This document shows positions 36,238 to 45,490 of a DNA stretch of 64,000 nucleotides, in pieces. Under the pieces are notes generated by a model, which searched no databases, was not told the DNA's origin, and saw only the letters and a list, made by a program, of their open reading frames with translations. This DNA is from Saprospiraceae bacterium (GTDB lineage Bacteria > Bacteroidota > Bacteroidia > Chitinophagales > Saprospiraceae): contig JAJCYI010000142.1 in assembly GCA_029263015.1 (NCBI GenBank), positions 1 through 64,000 on the forward strand, in the 5' to 3' direction. Numbering within the stretch: the stretch's first letter is position 1; every line of letters starts with the position of its first letter. Made by a program: the position numbers and the translations under genes.

Positions 36238-37420
36238 AAATCGGCGCATGCGCCTAATGGCAATAATGAGTGTTGTATTATTTGGTTTGCTGTTGGCCCC
36301 ATTTATTGGGTTTGCAGGAGAACCAGAACCAATACAGCAACAACCAACGCCAGAACAATCAACCCAGCCTGAACAAAATGCTCAGGAATTTACAAAGACA
36401 ATCAAGAAGGAATTCTCGATTACAGCAACAGGAACCGTTGACCTGTCCAATAAATATGGAACGGTAGATGTGCATACTTGGGAGCGCAATCGGGTGAAAA
36501 TTGATGTAACCATCGTCGTGGATGCCCGCAGCGAATCATCTGCACAGAACGTATTTGATCGCATTCAGATTGATTTCAACAATGATGATTCTTTTGTGAA
36601 AGCAGAAACCACCATTGAGACAAATAAAAGCTGGTGGGGTGGCAACGCTAAATCTGAATTTCAAGTGAATTACAATGTGTATATGCCAGAAAGCTGCAAC
36701 TTGGTATTGAGTAATAAATACGGAGACTCCAATGTTGAGGCAATAACGGGCAAAGCTGATGTGATTGTAAAGTACGGCAATTTCCAATTGGATGGTATTG
36801 GTGGCGACTTGAAGGTTAGTCTTGGTTATGGCAACGGCACGGTAGCAAAAGCAAGGAACGTCGCAGCTGAAGTTTCTTATAGCAAACTCAATCTCAATGA
36901 GGTGCAGGATGTGGATTTTGAAACTAAATATTCCAAACTGTACGTAGAAAAAGGAGCTGCCATAAAAGCTAATTCACGTTATGACCATTTTAATATGGCT
37001 AAAATAGATCGCTTTAATTGCGAAAGCCGTTATGGCAATGTGGAAATTGGCAATGTGGAAACAGTGATTGCCGTTTCAAGGTACACCGACTATAAGGTAG
37101 ACAAATTGGTGGAGAGCGGTGATTTCAACCTTGAATACGGTGGCTTACGAGTGGGCGACCTTGCCAAAGGGTTCTCTACAGTTGTGCTGAACGGCAAATA
37201 TTCTGACTTCAAAATATATGTAGAGCCTGGAGCAAGTTATGCCCTTGACGGAGCGACCAACTATGCTGGCATTGCCTACCCAACGGAAATGAACGTAACT
37301 CTTGATAAAGACAAAGGGACTTCCCATGAGGTTAAAGGCCATGTTGGAACTGCAGGGGCGAGGAGTACGATCAAAGCCAACCTAAATTACGGAGGACTGA
37401 AAGTGAAGCACAGGGAGTAA
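36221..37420 (+). CDS. DUF4097-type secreted beta-helix-like protein
   Basis: 399 residues. Signal peptide, then a proline/glutamine-rich linker (PEPIQQQPTPEQ). The main part has repeated short strands with SNKYGTVDVHTW, SNKYGDSNVEAITG, VKYGNFQLDGIGG, as in the DUF4097 (putative adhesin) family. It starts inside the anti-sigma gene and ends the operon. Genes of this set are often found together in Bacteroidota, but the function of the secreted member is not known. Confidence 0.8.
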   Translation: MKLAFKNRRMRLMAIMSVVLFGLLLAPFIGFAGEPEPIQQQPTPEQSTQPEQNAQEFTKTIKKEFSITATGTVDLSNKYGTVDVHTWERNRVKIDVTIVVDARSESSAQNVFDRIQIDFNNDDSFVKAETTIETNKSWWGGNAKSEFQVNYNVYMPESCNLVLSNKYGDSNVEAITGKADVIVKYGNFQLDGIGGDLKVSLGYGNGTVAKARNVAAEVSYSKLNLNEVQDVDFETKYSKLYVEKGAAIKANSRYDHFNMAKIDRFNCESRYGNVEIGNVETVIAVSRYTDYKVDKLVESGDFNLEYGGLRVGDLAKGFSTVVLNGKYSDFKIYVEPGASYALDGATNYAGIAYPTEMNVTLDKDKGTSHEVKGHVGTAGARSTIKANLNYGGLKVKHRE

Positions 37421-37511
37421 AAATTATGAGTGGTGGTTTATGATTGATAATACAGACATTCGTAAATCATCGCTTATGAATCAAAAAGCAATTTCATACT
37501 AATTCAATAAT

Positions 37512-37545
37512 AACCATTCCGATGATTTGTCGGGATGGTTTTTTT
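37512..37545 (+). terminator. Terminator after the sigma/anti-sigma/DUF4097 operon
   Basis: AACCATTCCGA / TCGGGATGGTT (one G-U) followed by seven T. Confidence 0.75.
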
Positions 37546-37613
37546 GTTAGGAGCTGTTGGCATTTGAGTGCGGGATGATTCTTTTTAACCACAGAGGACA
37601 CAGGGTAGTTACC

Positions 37614-38252
37614 CTATTGCAAAAATGGATTGTTTCTTTTCTCCCACCCAATCGTTGTCTCTGGGCCATGCCCAGGATAAACTTTCACGTCATCTCCTAG
37701 TGGAAAAAGGTTGTTTTTGATACTACTAATCAAAGTGGCGTGATCCCCACCAGGCAAGTCGGTACGGCCAATGCTTTCCCGAAACAGCACATCGCCAGCA
37801 ATTAATATTTTATCCTCTTTGCAAAGGAAAGAAATGCTGGCGGGGGAGTGTCCAGGAGTAAAATAAGTCTCCAATTTGGTATTTCCGAATGTGACAACAT
37901 CACCCTCCTCCAAATAACTGCCAGGCATGGGAGATGGCTCTGGGAAGGGGATGCCATAAAATTCACTGACTTGCGGGACAGCTTTGAGAACAGGGAGCTC
38001 ACCTTTGTGAATTTCCAATTGGAGGTCATAACGATCGCTGACAAATTTATTGCCGAATACATGATCGATATGACAGTGGGTGTTGATGAGCCTGACGGGT
38101 TGCAATTCGTTGGAGGTAATAAAATTGTCAAGTTCCAGTTTTTCGCTGTTTTCAAAACAGCCTGGATCAATGATGACGCACTCTCCCGTTTCATCATAAA
38201 GAACATAGGTGTTTTCCTGAAACGGGTTGAAGGTGAAGATAGCTAAATTCAT
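37614..38252 (-). CDS. MBL-fold metallo-hydrolase (glyoxalase II-like)
   Basis: 212 residues. Zinc motif INTHCHIDH, then TPGHSPASISF, IAGDVLFRESIGRTDLPGGD and VYPGHGPETTIG provide the ligands for two metals. The short form without the C-terminal helical domain of true glyoxalase II matches the YcbL-like group of hydroxyacylglutathione-hydrolase-related enzymes. It probably cleaves a thioester or similar small substrate in the cytoplasm. Confidence 0.9.
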   Translation of the reverse strand: MNLAIFTFNPFQENTYVLYDETGECVIIDPGCFENSEKLELDNFITSNELQPVRLINTHCHIDHVFGNKFVSDRYDLQLEIHKGELPVLKAVPQVSEFYGIPFPEPSPMPGSYLEEGDVVTFGNTKLETYFTPGHSPASISFLCKEDKILIAGDVLFRESIGRTDLPGGDHATLISSIKNNLFPLGDDVKVYPGHGPETTIGWEKRNNPFLQ

Positions 38253-38612
38253 TTGTTCATAGTTTTACCCGAATTTTTTCCATTGCAGTTGTTTGGCAAA
38301 GTGGAAAATGTCTTCTGTAATCCTTAATTTGGCTTTTGTTAAACAATCAGCGGCGAAGGTAGTATTTTTAGATGTGGGAACGTTTGAGAGGTGAAGCGAG
38401 AGGATGGTTCGATTTTTTCTTTGATAAAAATACTCCTCCGAATTAGTCGTTTTGGTAAGGGGTTTTGCAAGTCAGATGCGTAGATTATTATTTGCTAAAC
38501 CCCTGAAGTGTCAACTCTCCGTAAACTTGATTGCCTGTTCAAAGGTTTTGTATTAACAAGTTGGATGAATGGATCGGTTTTCATTCTTCATTCAACATTG
38601 ATCATTTTCGAC
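38253..38612. other. Divergent intergenic region
   Basis: Minus-strand TACCTTCG (38354-38361) is a possible -7 element for the MBL gene. No gene or RNA seen. Confidence 0.35.
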
Positions 38613-41600
38613 ATGCGCATACTTTACTCAATCTTTCCGCTGCTCCTATTGACCGTTTTCTCAATCGGTCAAACCACTCAAACTGAATTTGGAAAAAACA
38701 GGGTTCAGTATCACGATCAGTTCAAGGAATGGTCGCAGTACGAAAGCCGCAACTTCATTACCTTTTGGTATGGGGATGGTCGCCTGATTGGCCAGTCAGT
38801 GGTGCAAATAGCGGAGTATGATTTTTATGAAATACAAGGCATTCTCGAACACCGCATGAATGACAAAATTGAGATTATTGTTTACCATGATTTGACCGAC
38901 CTCAAACAGAGCAATATTGGAAGTGAAGAGGCTTTTATGAACACTGGGGGGCAGACCAAGATTGTTGGCAATAAGATGTTCGTTTATTTCAATGGTGACC
39001 ACAATGATCTGCGGCGCCAGATTAGGGAAGGCGTGGCGACAGTTTATCTTAATGCGATGTTATTCGGTTCTAATTTGCAAGAAATAGTACAGAATGCTGT
39101 GATGATGAACCTGCCCCTATGGTTCAAAGAAGGCCTGATTTCATTCGTTGGGGAGGAGTGGAGCTCCGATTACGACAATCAACTGCGTGATTTGTTCCAA
39201 TCTGGACAATATGAAGATTTTGAGAAAATGGCAGAAGAGCATCCCCGCTTGGCGGGGCATTCCCTGTGGCACTTTATCAGTCAGCACTATGGCTATGCCA
39301 CCGTGGCAAACCTGCTTTATCTTACCCGCATCAATCGCAGTGTGGAAAGTGGATTTCTTTATGTCCTAGGCAGCACCTATTTCAAAACGACTCAAAGTTG
39401 GGATGTCTTTTTCCGCCAACGGTATGCCAATGAAAGCAAAGAGTTTCAGGCAACAAGTGAACTGGAAGGTACCATAGATTTCAAGAATAAACGTAACTCA
39501 CCACTCACCCAACTCAAAATAAGCCCAGACGGGACTAAGATTGCCTACGTTATCAATGAAATAGGCCGTACAAAGGTGTACGTACAGGAGCTTGCAACGG
39601 GCGAACGCACACTCGTCCATAAGGGTGGCTTCCGCAATGCCATACAGGCTACAGATTACAATTATCCACTTATGGCCTGGAATCCCAACAACCTCGAATT
39701 GGCCATCATTTATGAACATCGGGACCTCATTAGCCTGAAGAAATACAATATTATGACCAAAGATGAGGTCACTGAGGAAATGTCTGCACAGTACCAGCGC
39801 ATTTATAGCATGGATTATGTGAACTCGAACGACCTCGTGTTTTCGGCAGCGGTTCGGGGACAATCAGATTTGTTCTTATACTACACCATGACAAGGCAAA
39901 CCCAACGGCTAACTACAGATTTTTGGGACGATATTGACGCAAGTTATGTGAACATACATGGGCAACGGGGGGTTTTATTTGCTTCCAACCGTCCTGACTC
40001 ACTGAATATTATAGCTTCATTGGATACAATCTTGCCGATCACCAATTTTGACATTTATTATCTAAACCTTGATTCAATTGGATTTAAGTCTACCGGTGAA
40101 TTGGTGCAAATTACTAACACGCCCCATGCGAATGAAAGGAATCCAATGGGGATTGACTCCACATGGTTCTCTTTCCTTACTGACGAAACAGGGATATTCA
40201 ACCGCAAAAACGGTTACCTCGAAGACTATATCCATCACTTTGAGCATGTCATCGTTTTTGACGATGATACTGAAATGCGACTCCACGCTGATACTATAAT
40301 CGTCGAAAAGTTGGATAGCGTAGCTTATTCGAGAATAGCCTCCGTGACACTTGATACCATTATCAAACAGCGGGCGGTTAACCATTTTTCCAGCAATTAT
40401 GACCGAAATATCCTTGAGCAACATAAAGCTCGTCGGAATAATAGGTATGTGGAAATGATTTATCGTGATGGCAAGTGGGGTTTTTATATGGGCGAAATGG
40501 ATGCTGAAAAAAACATCAGCCCCCCGCTGACTAACTACCAACGGAGAAAGGTTCGCATAATAGAAAACCCCGTTCTGGATGAGAGAGAAATAAAAGTGGA
40601 AACGGTGTTAGAAGAATCGGAGAAGGGGGCAATTGATGTGTCAGAAGTGCCGCAGGAAAAGCAGGACACGGGGGAAATTGATATAGACAATTATCTTTTT
40701 CAAAGTGAATTCGATGATGATGAAGTGCCAGTTCAAAAGGCCGATGATGAAATAGCCAAAAATGAGCAAGAGTCTACTCAGCCCATTGTTTACAAAACCG
40801 TGGAAGAAAAAGATGATACAAAAAAAGTACATGATTTCCGTTCCAGCCGCATCGTGCCTTACCGTCTGAAATTCCGGACGGATTTTGTCACCACCCAACT
40901 TGACAATAGCCTATTGTTCGATGGGTTGAACACGTTTGCGGGCGTACCGGAGGATTTTGGTTACCCGCCACCCGGCATTTTGCTGAAGGCAAATTTTAAA
41001 GATCTGTTTGAAGATTATGAATTTGAGGGAGGCATCAGGGTGCCTACATCGTTCAATGGAGCTGAGTATTTCGCATACTTTTATGATAAAAAGAAAAGGT
41101 TGGACAAACGCTACGCTGTGTACCGCCGACGTTTGCGTTTTACTGCCGACCCTGCTCCTCCTCCTGTGAAATATGACAATTCGACTTTCCTTATGCAGTA
41201 TCAGGTAAGGTACCCGCTCGATATTTATACTAGTATTCGAGGTTCGGCTACTTTGCGTTTTGATAAAACAGTAGTGCTTTCTTCAGATATTGCTACCCTT
41301 GAATTCCCAACTGAACGCACCCAGCGTTTTGGCATTAAAGGCGAATTTGTTTTTGATAATACGCTAGATATATCACTGAATATCAAGAATGGTACTCGTT
41401 ATAAAGTTTTTGCAGAAATTGTCAAAGGATTTGAAATCGACATACGGGAGAATTTCCAGGTCAAAGCCAATGATGGTTTTATGACCGTGGTCGGGTTGGA
41501 TGCACGGCATTACCAACGCGTACTCAAGTGGTCGGTCCTGGCAGGCCGCTTGGCCGGGGCAACTTCGTTCGGGCAGGAAAAGATACTTTATATGCTGGGT

Positions 41601-42080
41601 GGTACGGATAACTGGCTGCTCCCGTCTTTTGATGAAACCATTCCGTTGCCGACCAGTGGCGATTTTGTGTACCGTTCTATCGCTACCAATGCAAGGGGCT
41701 TTAAAATGAACGTGCGGAACGGCAACTCTTACGCCGTTTTTAATGCAGAATTCCGGATGCCAGTATTCCGTTATATATTCCCACGGTCGTCTTCCAATTT
41801 TGTGCGCAATTTCCAAATGATCGGATTCTTTGATGCTGGCACAGCATGGGAAGGAATTGACCCATTTAATGAAACAAGCCCGCTCAATACCTGGCGTGAC
41901 AACAACAACAATGTTGCTATAGAAGTGAATTTTTTCCGAGACCCGATCGTGTATGGTTATGGTGTGGGCGCCCGTACTTTGCTGTTTGGCTATTTTGTGC
42001 GACTGGATTATGCATGGGGCGTGGAGACGAGGGAAGTACAGGATCCAAAATTGTATTTCTCGATTGGGATGGATTTTTAG
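38613..42080 (+). CDS. Large surface protein: peptidase-MA-like start, TolB-type propeller, outer-membrane barrel end
   Basis: 1155 residues from ATG 38613, which opens a clean signal peptide (LYSIFPLLLLTVFSIGQ); the frame extends 35 codons further up without a sensible start. Residues about 30-270 resemble gluzincin-like domains (LPLWFKEGLISFVGEEW), but the expected HExxH is replaced by a QIREG segment, as I recall for this bacteroidotal family, so it is likely not a protease. PD40-like blades follow (about 300-560). The C-terminus, with DNNNNVAIEVNFFRDPIVYG and the closing LYFSIGMDF, fits a surface-antigen/Omp85-like beta-barrel. A decayed copy of the last 100 bases lies at 47867-47967. Confidence 0.8.
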   Translation: MRILYSIFPLLLLTVFSIGQTTQTEFGKNRVQYHDQFKEWSQYESRNFITFWYGDGRLIGQSVVQIAEYDFYEIQGILEHRMNDKIEIIVYHDLTDLKQSNIGSEEAFMNTGGQTKIVGNKMFVYFNGDHNDLRRQIREGVATVYLNAMLFGSNLQEIVQNAVMMNLPLWFKEGLISFVGEEWSSDYDNQLRDLFQSGQYEDFEKMAEEHPRLAGHSLWHFISQHYGYATVANLLYLTRINRSVESGFLYVLGSTYFKTTQSWDVFFRQRYANESKEFQATSELEGTIDFKNKRNSPLTQLKISPDGTKIAYVINEIGRTKVYVQELATGERTLVHKGGFRNAIQATDYNYPLMAWNPNNLELAIIYEHRDLISLKKYNIMTKDEVTEEMSAQYQRIYSMDYVNSNDLVFSAAVRGQSDLFLYYTMTRQTQRLTTDFWDDIDASYVNIHGQRGVLFASNRPDSLNIIASLDTILPITNFDIYYLNLDSIGFKSTGELVQITNTPHANERNPMGIDSTWFSFLTDETGIFNRKNGYLEDYIHHFEHVIVFDDDTEMRLHADTIIVEKLDSVAYSRIASVTLDTIIKQRAVNHFSSNYDRNILEQHKARRNNRYVEMIYRDGKWGFYMGEMDAEKNISPPLTNYQRRKVRIIENPVLDEREIKVETVLEESEKGAIDVSEVPQEKQDTGEIDIDNYLFQSEFDDDEVPVQKADDEIAKNEQESTQPIVYKTVEEKDDTKKVHDFRSSRIVPYRLKFRTDFVTTQLDNSLLFDGLNTFAGVPEDFGYPPPGILLKANFKDLFEDYEFEGGIRVPTSFNGAEYFAYFYDKKKRLDKRYAVYRRRLRFTADPAPPPVKYDNSTFLMQYQVRYPLDIYTSIRGSATLRFDKTVVLSSDIATLEFPTERTQRFGIKGEFVFDNTLDISLNIKNGTRYKVFAEIVKGFEIDIRENFQVKANDGFMTVVGLDARHYQRVLKWSVLAGRLAGATSFGQEKILYMLGGTDNWLLPSFDETIPLPTSGDFVYRSIATNARGFKMNVRNGNSYAVFNAEFRMPVFRYIFPRSSSNFVRNFQMIGFFDAGTAWEGIDPFNETSPLNTWRDNNNNVAIEVNFFRDPIVYGYGVGARTLLFGYFVRLDYAWGVETREVQDPKLYFSIGMDF

Positions 42081-42136
42081 ACTGAAGCGACAATCAAAAG
42101 AAGGATGGTTTTACTTGAGCGAAAATAAACCCTACT

Positions 42137-42375
42137 TCCGCCTCACTTCTCATAGCTCACTTTCACTAATCTTACTTTGTGTCGCCGTTCGCTGGGCGCT
42201 ACAAAAGTGTCCTTAGAAATTTGAATCCCGTCCCTGAAACGGATGGCCAGACCTTTCCTTTCCGTATTCATCACAGCATTGCGGTCATATTCACCATTAC
42301 CATTGATAACGTACTCGCTGACTGTATTTTCCTGTTTAATTTCATCATTGAAGACAACTCGGAGGGAAGACGGTG
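42137..42375 (-). pseudogene. Broken 3' end copy of the secreted gene at 48567
   Basis: 239 bases match 48561-48799 with eight differences. All eight are silent: the last 76 residues (from PSSLRVVFNDEIKQ to LVKVSYEK) are identical in both. Upstream of the match the sequence changes abruptly. It lies 56 bases from the end of the barrel gene. On the plus strand the next 75 bases encode VITKDRSIAERLFERM before a stop, perhaps the tail of another lost gene. Confidence 0.9.
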
Positions 42376-42473
42376 GGGCGGCGCAGGTGATCACGAAAGA
42401 CAGGAGCATCGCGGAGCGGCTGTTTGAGCGGATGCTGGCAGTGCAACAGTAACATTGTGGCAAAAAAGAAAAA

Positions 42474-42693
42474 CGCTCATGTTCCCTCCTAACCGATTTC
42501 CGAAATTTCAGTAAACCTTGAGCGGAAACCATGCCCAGTACACAGGGTAGGTTCAGGGCGAATTTCGGAAATCTGGGTGATGGTTTCCCTGAGAGATTTC
42601 CGAAATTGCTTGTGGGAAATATTCCGGAATGGGCAATAGTCTTTTTTCAAAAGGACTGAAATTTCGGAAATCAGTTAGATGGAAACATGGGCG
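42474..42693. repeat. Nested inverted-repeat element upstream of the RiPP island HTH gene
   Basis: Outer arms of 39 bases (42474-42512 and 42655-42693, 34 matching) contain AATTTCGGAAATC and AACATGRGCG. Inner arms of 14 bases (AATTTCGGAAATCT, perfect) are at 42561-42574 and 42594-42607. So GATTTCCGAAATT occurs four times in alternating direction. Could be a MITE or a four-site operator for the HTH protein 64 bases downstream. Confidence 0.7.
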
Positions 42694-42756
42694 AAAGAAA
42701 TTGAACATTATTATTTCACTCAACCTATTGAACAATAGGAACAAACCTCTTAAAAG

Positions 42757-43101
42757 ATGAAATTTTCAGAAGAAGCAAACCTCCGCGAAAGGATACACCA
42801 GCTCACCCGCTTGAAAGCAACTGGCACGCCTGACCAATTGGCCAGGCGGCTGGATATGTCAAAACGCAACCTGTTCAGGACAATAAACGAGATGAGGGCG
42901 GACGGCTTTCCCATTGTCTATGACAGGTTGCGGGAAAGGTATTATTATGAGAAGGAAGTGGTGTTCGAGGTGAAGTTTTATGTGGCCGAAAAAGTGGAGG
43001 CCCAAAAGATAACAGGTGGGGAGTTTTTTCAATTTTTTGACAACTTTTTTGGTTCAGTGCCGGATTTTGGCAGCGGGAGGGGTTTCCTTTGTGGGAGATA
43101 A
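42757..43101 (+). CDS. Small helix-turn-helix protein of the RiPP island
   Basis: 114 residues. Residues about 8-55 are a DeoR/HTH_11-like winged helix (LTRLKATGTPDQLARRLDMS, then KRNLFRTINEMRADGFPIVYD). The tail EVKFYVAEKVEAQKITGG is less defined and the final part may be partly degraded. Proteins of this type are frequent next to double-glycine precursor genes in Bacteroidota. It may bind the repeated GATTTCCGAAATT sites just upstream; that is inference. Confidence 0.75.
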   Translation: MKFSEEANLRERIHQLTRLKATGTPDQLARRLDMSKRNLFRTINEMRADGFPIVYDRLRERYYYEKEVVFEVKFYVAEKVEAQKITGGEFFQFFDNFFGSVPDFGSGRGFLCGR

Positions 43102-43161
43102 CGTTGTCGAAGGGAAACTCCGAACCCTGAATAGAGGAGATCATCAAAAGATTTAAAAATC

Positions 43162-43380
43162 ATGAAATTTGAAAAACTCTCAGATTCAAAATTTGCTGCA
43201 TTTGAGAAATGTGCATTGCCCAATCTCAAAGGTATTTTTGGTGGGACCACTGATACAGATGGGACTGGCACTCATGACGAAGCTGAAACATGGCAGTCTC
43301 CCAATGACCTTGACGATATCACTACATCTGTCAATGGAACGACAATTAGTAGTGACACATCAAACAATGACAGCCATTGA
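43162..43380 (+). CDS. RiPP precursor peptide, grasp-with-SPASM type
   Basis: 72 residues. The leader MKFEKLSDSKFAAFEKCALP and LKGIFGG has the bacteroidotal double-glycine precursor form (K-EKL-, F, L-IFGG). The predicted core after GG is 44 residues, almost wholly Thr, Ser, Asp, Asn and Gly (TTDTDGTGTH, DLDDITTSVNG, SSDTSNND). It has no Lys and no Cys, so ATP-grasp macrocycles would have to be esters between Asp/Glu and Thr/Ser. It stands just ahead of the maturation genes with a hairpin in between, as expected for a highly expressed precursor. Symbol withheld; it corresponds to a GwsA-type peptide. Confidence 0.8.
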   Translation: MKFEKLSDSKFAAFEKCALPNLKGIFGGTTDTDGTGTHDEAETWQSPNDLDDITTSVNGTTISSDTSNNDSH

Positions 43381-43400
43381 AAATTATTCAGCTTAGTGTT

Positions 43401-43468
43401 GAAATACAAATATTGATGGTATGTCTAAATTATCTAGACATACCACTCAATTTGTATTTCTTTTTTCA
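43401..43468 (+). terminator. Hairpin terminator or attenuator after the precursor gene
   Basis: Long stem built from GAAATACAAAT and GGTATGTCTA with their complements, followed by six T. It would let most transcripts stop after the precursor. Confidence 0.7.
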
Positions 43469-43543
43469 ATAATTTGCCCACAATCATTATGTCTATTTAA
43501 TATGTAAAGTAACGTTAAATTGAATAAATCAAAGTCGGCATCT

Positions 43544-45484
43544 ATGAAAAACAATTATTATTTCTTAATGAATTTAATGAACATTGCTTTAATCACCTTG
43601 ATTTTTTCAATCAACAATTTAGCGGCGCAAAATTTAGTTAAAAACTCAGGATTCGAAGAGCATCAAAATATACCATCTTTATGGTTCGACAATTGGGGTT
43701 ATAGCAAAACATGGAAAAATATTGGCTTTTACGTGCAAATTTTCGATACAGACTATAAATTGAATAAGCAAGAAATTTCTAGGGGTTATAAAATGGATGA
43801 CTATTTACCATATAAAGGGAAAGCCGTGGCTTGGATTCCCGCATATTTGATGGACACAAGAGGGTCTGTCGTAGGTGGGGGAGAAAGTGGTTACCTTTAT
43901 TCACTTTTAAAAAAGCCTTTAGAAAAAAATAAATTATATAGTATAAAATTTTGGGTCAATATAAGGGGAAATTTAATTTTTGATAAATCAAAAGATTATT
44001 CTTTCCTTAAGCATTTTGGTATTTCTTTTTGCAATGAAAAGCCTTACGTGACGGGTAAATATCCAACACCAAGTTTACTAAGAAGCGATAGCCCATTTTT
44101 AATACCTATGGTTGATTTTGGGAAATGGATACAAGTCGATTACATAATAAAACCCACTGCTAATCTAAAATATATAGTAATAGGGTGGTTTGACAACCCT
44201 AATGATCCAGCTTACCGTCCTGACACATATGGCCCAACAAGATATGAATTTTTAGTAGATGATATAGTTGTAGAACAATTGGCATCTTCAGATACGGTTA
44301 ATGCCAATAAAGCTATTGAATGGCCTTATGTAAATGCTGACGGTAAAATAGTATCTTATCAGCCGGAGGTTAAAAAAAATACCACCATTAATTTCGACTT
44401 TAATTCCTCGGCAATTAACCAAAAGGGGGAAACTGTTCTTGACTCGTTCATTCTCTGGGTTAAAAAGACTTCGCCCGACGAAGTCTTTCAAATAACTGGC
44501 TATACAGATAGTATTGGCACTATTGAATACAATGACGTTTTGTCTTTAGAGCGTGCTCAAACAGTAAAAACTTATTTGGTAGAGAAAGGGAAACTGCCAG
44601 ACTATCAATTTATTATTAATAATAATGGAAACAATAATTTCATCTCGGAAAACAAGACCGAAACTGGTAGGAATATTAACAGAAGGGCAAAAATATCAGA
44701 AGCTGGAACACAACTATCTCAGAAGGTTTACCATTTGGTTACACAACATGCATTAACTGGCCAAATAGATTCTGCATTTTATTTCTTAACCAAGTGGCTA
44801 AAGATTCCAAGCACTGACAAGATTTTATTATTATTTGACCCAGATTTAAAGAACCTTCATACGGACAAAAGGTGGAATGGTGTTGAATATTTTATTCGGG
44901 AATCCTATAAAAAATATAGAAAGCCTGAATTAGCATTTAAGTTAGACAGCCTTTACTGTGTTGACCAATACTATCGGAGTTTGGGCAATAAATTTAAATC
45001 GGCAAAGGGAAGCACTCCACTTGCTTTGGAATCAGGCTTTATAGAAAATGCCAATAAAGCTCAGGTTTTACAAGAGTCAGCCATTAAAACAGTGGAAAAA
45101 TTGTTATTGAATCAAGATTGGCCATCTTCAAACGAAGTAGGGCAACGCTCTTCCGAAGCTCCGGCGCTTATAATAGTGCATTCAACTGATACTACGTTAA
45201 TGAAAAGTTACTTACCCATATTTCTAAAAGCGTCAAAAAATGAAAAACTCCAAGTAGTCTGGTATGCACGGCTTTTTGACAAAATAATGTTGGCTGAAAA
45301 AGGAATACAGCATTTTGGAACACAATACTGTTCTACAAAAGAAAACCCTATGGAATATGTGCTGTGCCCTATAGAATCCCCAGATGACATAAATGAAATC
45401 AGGGCCAATTTGGGATTGCCCTCTCTTGACCTAAATGCTAACATTCGAATACATGAACCGAACAATCTTAAGGAGCAAAATTAA
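43544..45484 (+). CDS. Secreted OmpA-domain protein with C-terminal DUF6624-like domain
   Basis: 646 residues from ATG 43544, where a signal peptide starts (ends INNLAAQ); a TTG lies eight codons earlier. Residues 20-255 open with NLVKNSGFEEHQNIP, a carbohydrate-binding-like sandwich typical of such OmpA proteins. The OmpA domain is at about 285-390 (TINFDFNSSAINQKGETVL, FQITGYTDSIGTIEYNDVLS, RAQTVKTYLVEKG, NINRRAKI). The end (LIIVHSTDTTLMKSYLP, YARLFDKIMLAEKGIQHFGT Q) resembles DUF6624. It is placed between precursor and maturase genes on the same strand, 6 bases before the ligase gene, so it belongs to the operon. Wall-anchored export, binding or immunity are all possible. Confidence 0.8.
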   Translation: MKNNYYFLMNLMNIALITLIFSINNLAAQNLVKNSGFEEHQNIPSLWFDNWGYSKTWKNIGFYVQIFDTDYKLNKQEISRGYKMDDYLPYKGKAVAWIPAYLMDTRGSVVGGGESGYLYSLLKKPLEKNKLYSIKFWVNIRGNLIFDKSKDYSFLKHFGISFCNEKPYVTGKYPTPSLLRSDSPFLIPMVDFGKWIQVDYIIKPTANLKYIVIGWFDNPNDPAYRPDTYGPTRYEFLVDDIVVEQLASSDTVNANKAIEWPYVNADGKIVSYQPEVKKNTTINFDFNSSAINQKGETVLDSFILWVKKTSPDEVFQITGYTDSIGTIEYNDVLSLERAQTVKTYLVEKGKLPDYQFIINNNGNNNFISENKTETGRNINRRAKISEAGTQLSQKVYHLVTQHALTGQIDSAFYFLTKWLKIPSTDKILLLFDPDLKNLHTDKRWNGVEYFIRESYKKYRKPELAFKLDSLYCVDQYYRSLGNKFKSAKGSTPLALESGFIENANKAQVLQESAIKTVEKLLLNQDWPSSNEVGQRSSEAPALIIVHSTDTTLMKSYLPIFLKASKNEKLQVVWYARLFDKIMLAEKGIQHFGTQYCSTKENPMEYVLCPIESPDDINEIRANLGLPSLDLNANIRIHEPNNLKEQN

Positions 45485-45490
45485 CAGTAT

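Noticed and set aside
38700-39420. Active metalloprotease at the N-terminus of the large surface protein
   Set aside because: The WFKEGLISFVGEEW segment recalls gluzincins but there is no HExxH, so no catalytic claim.
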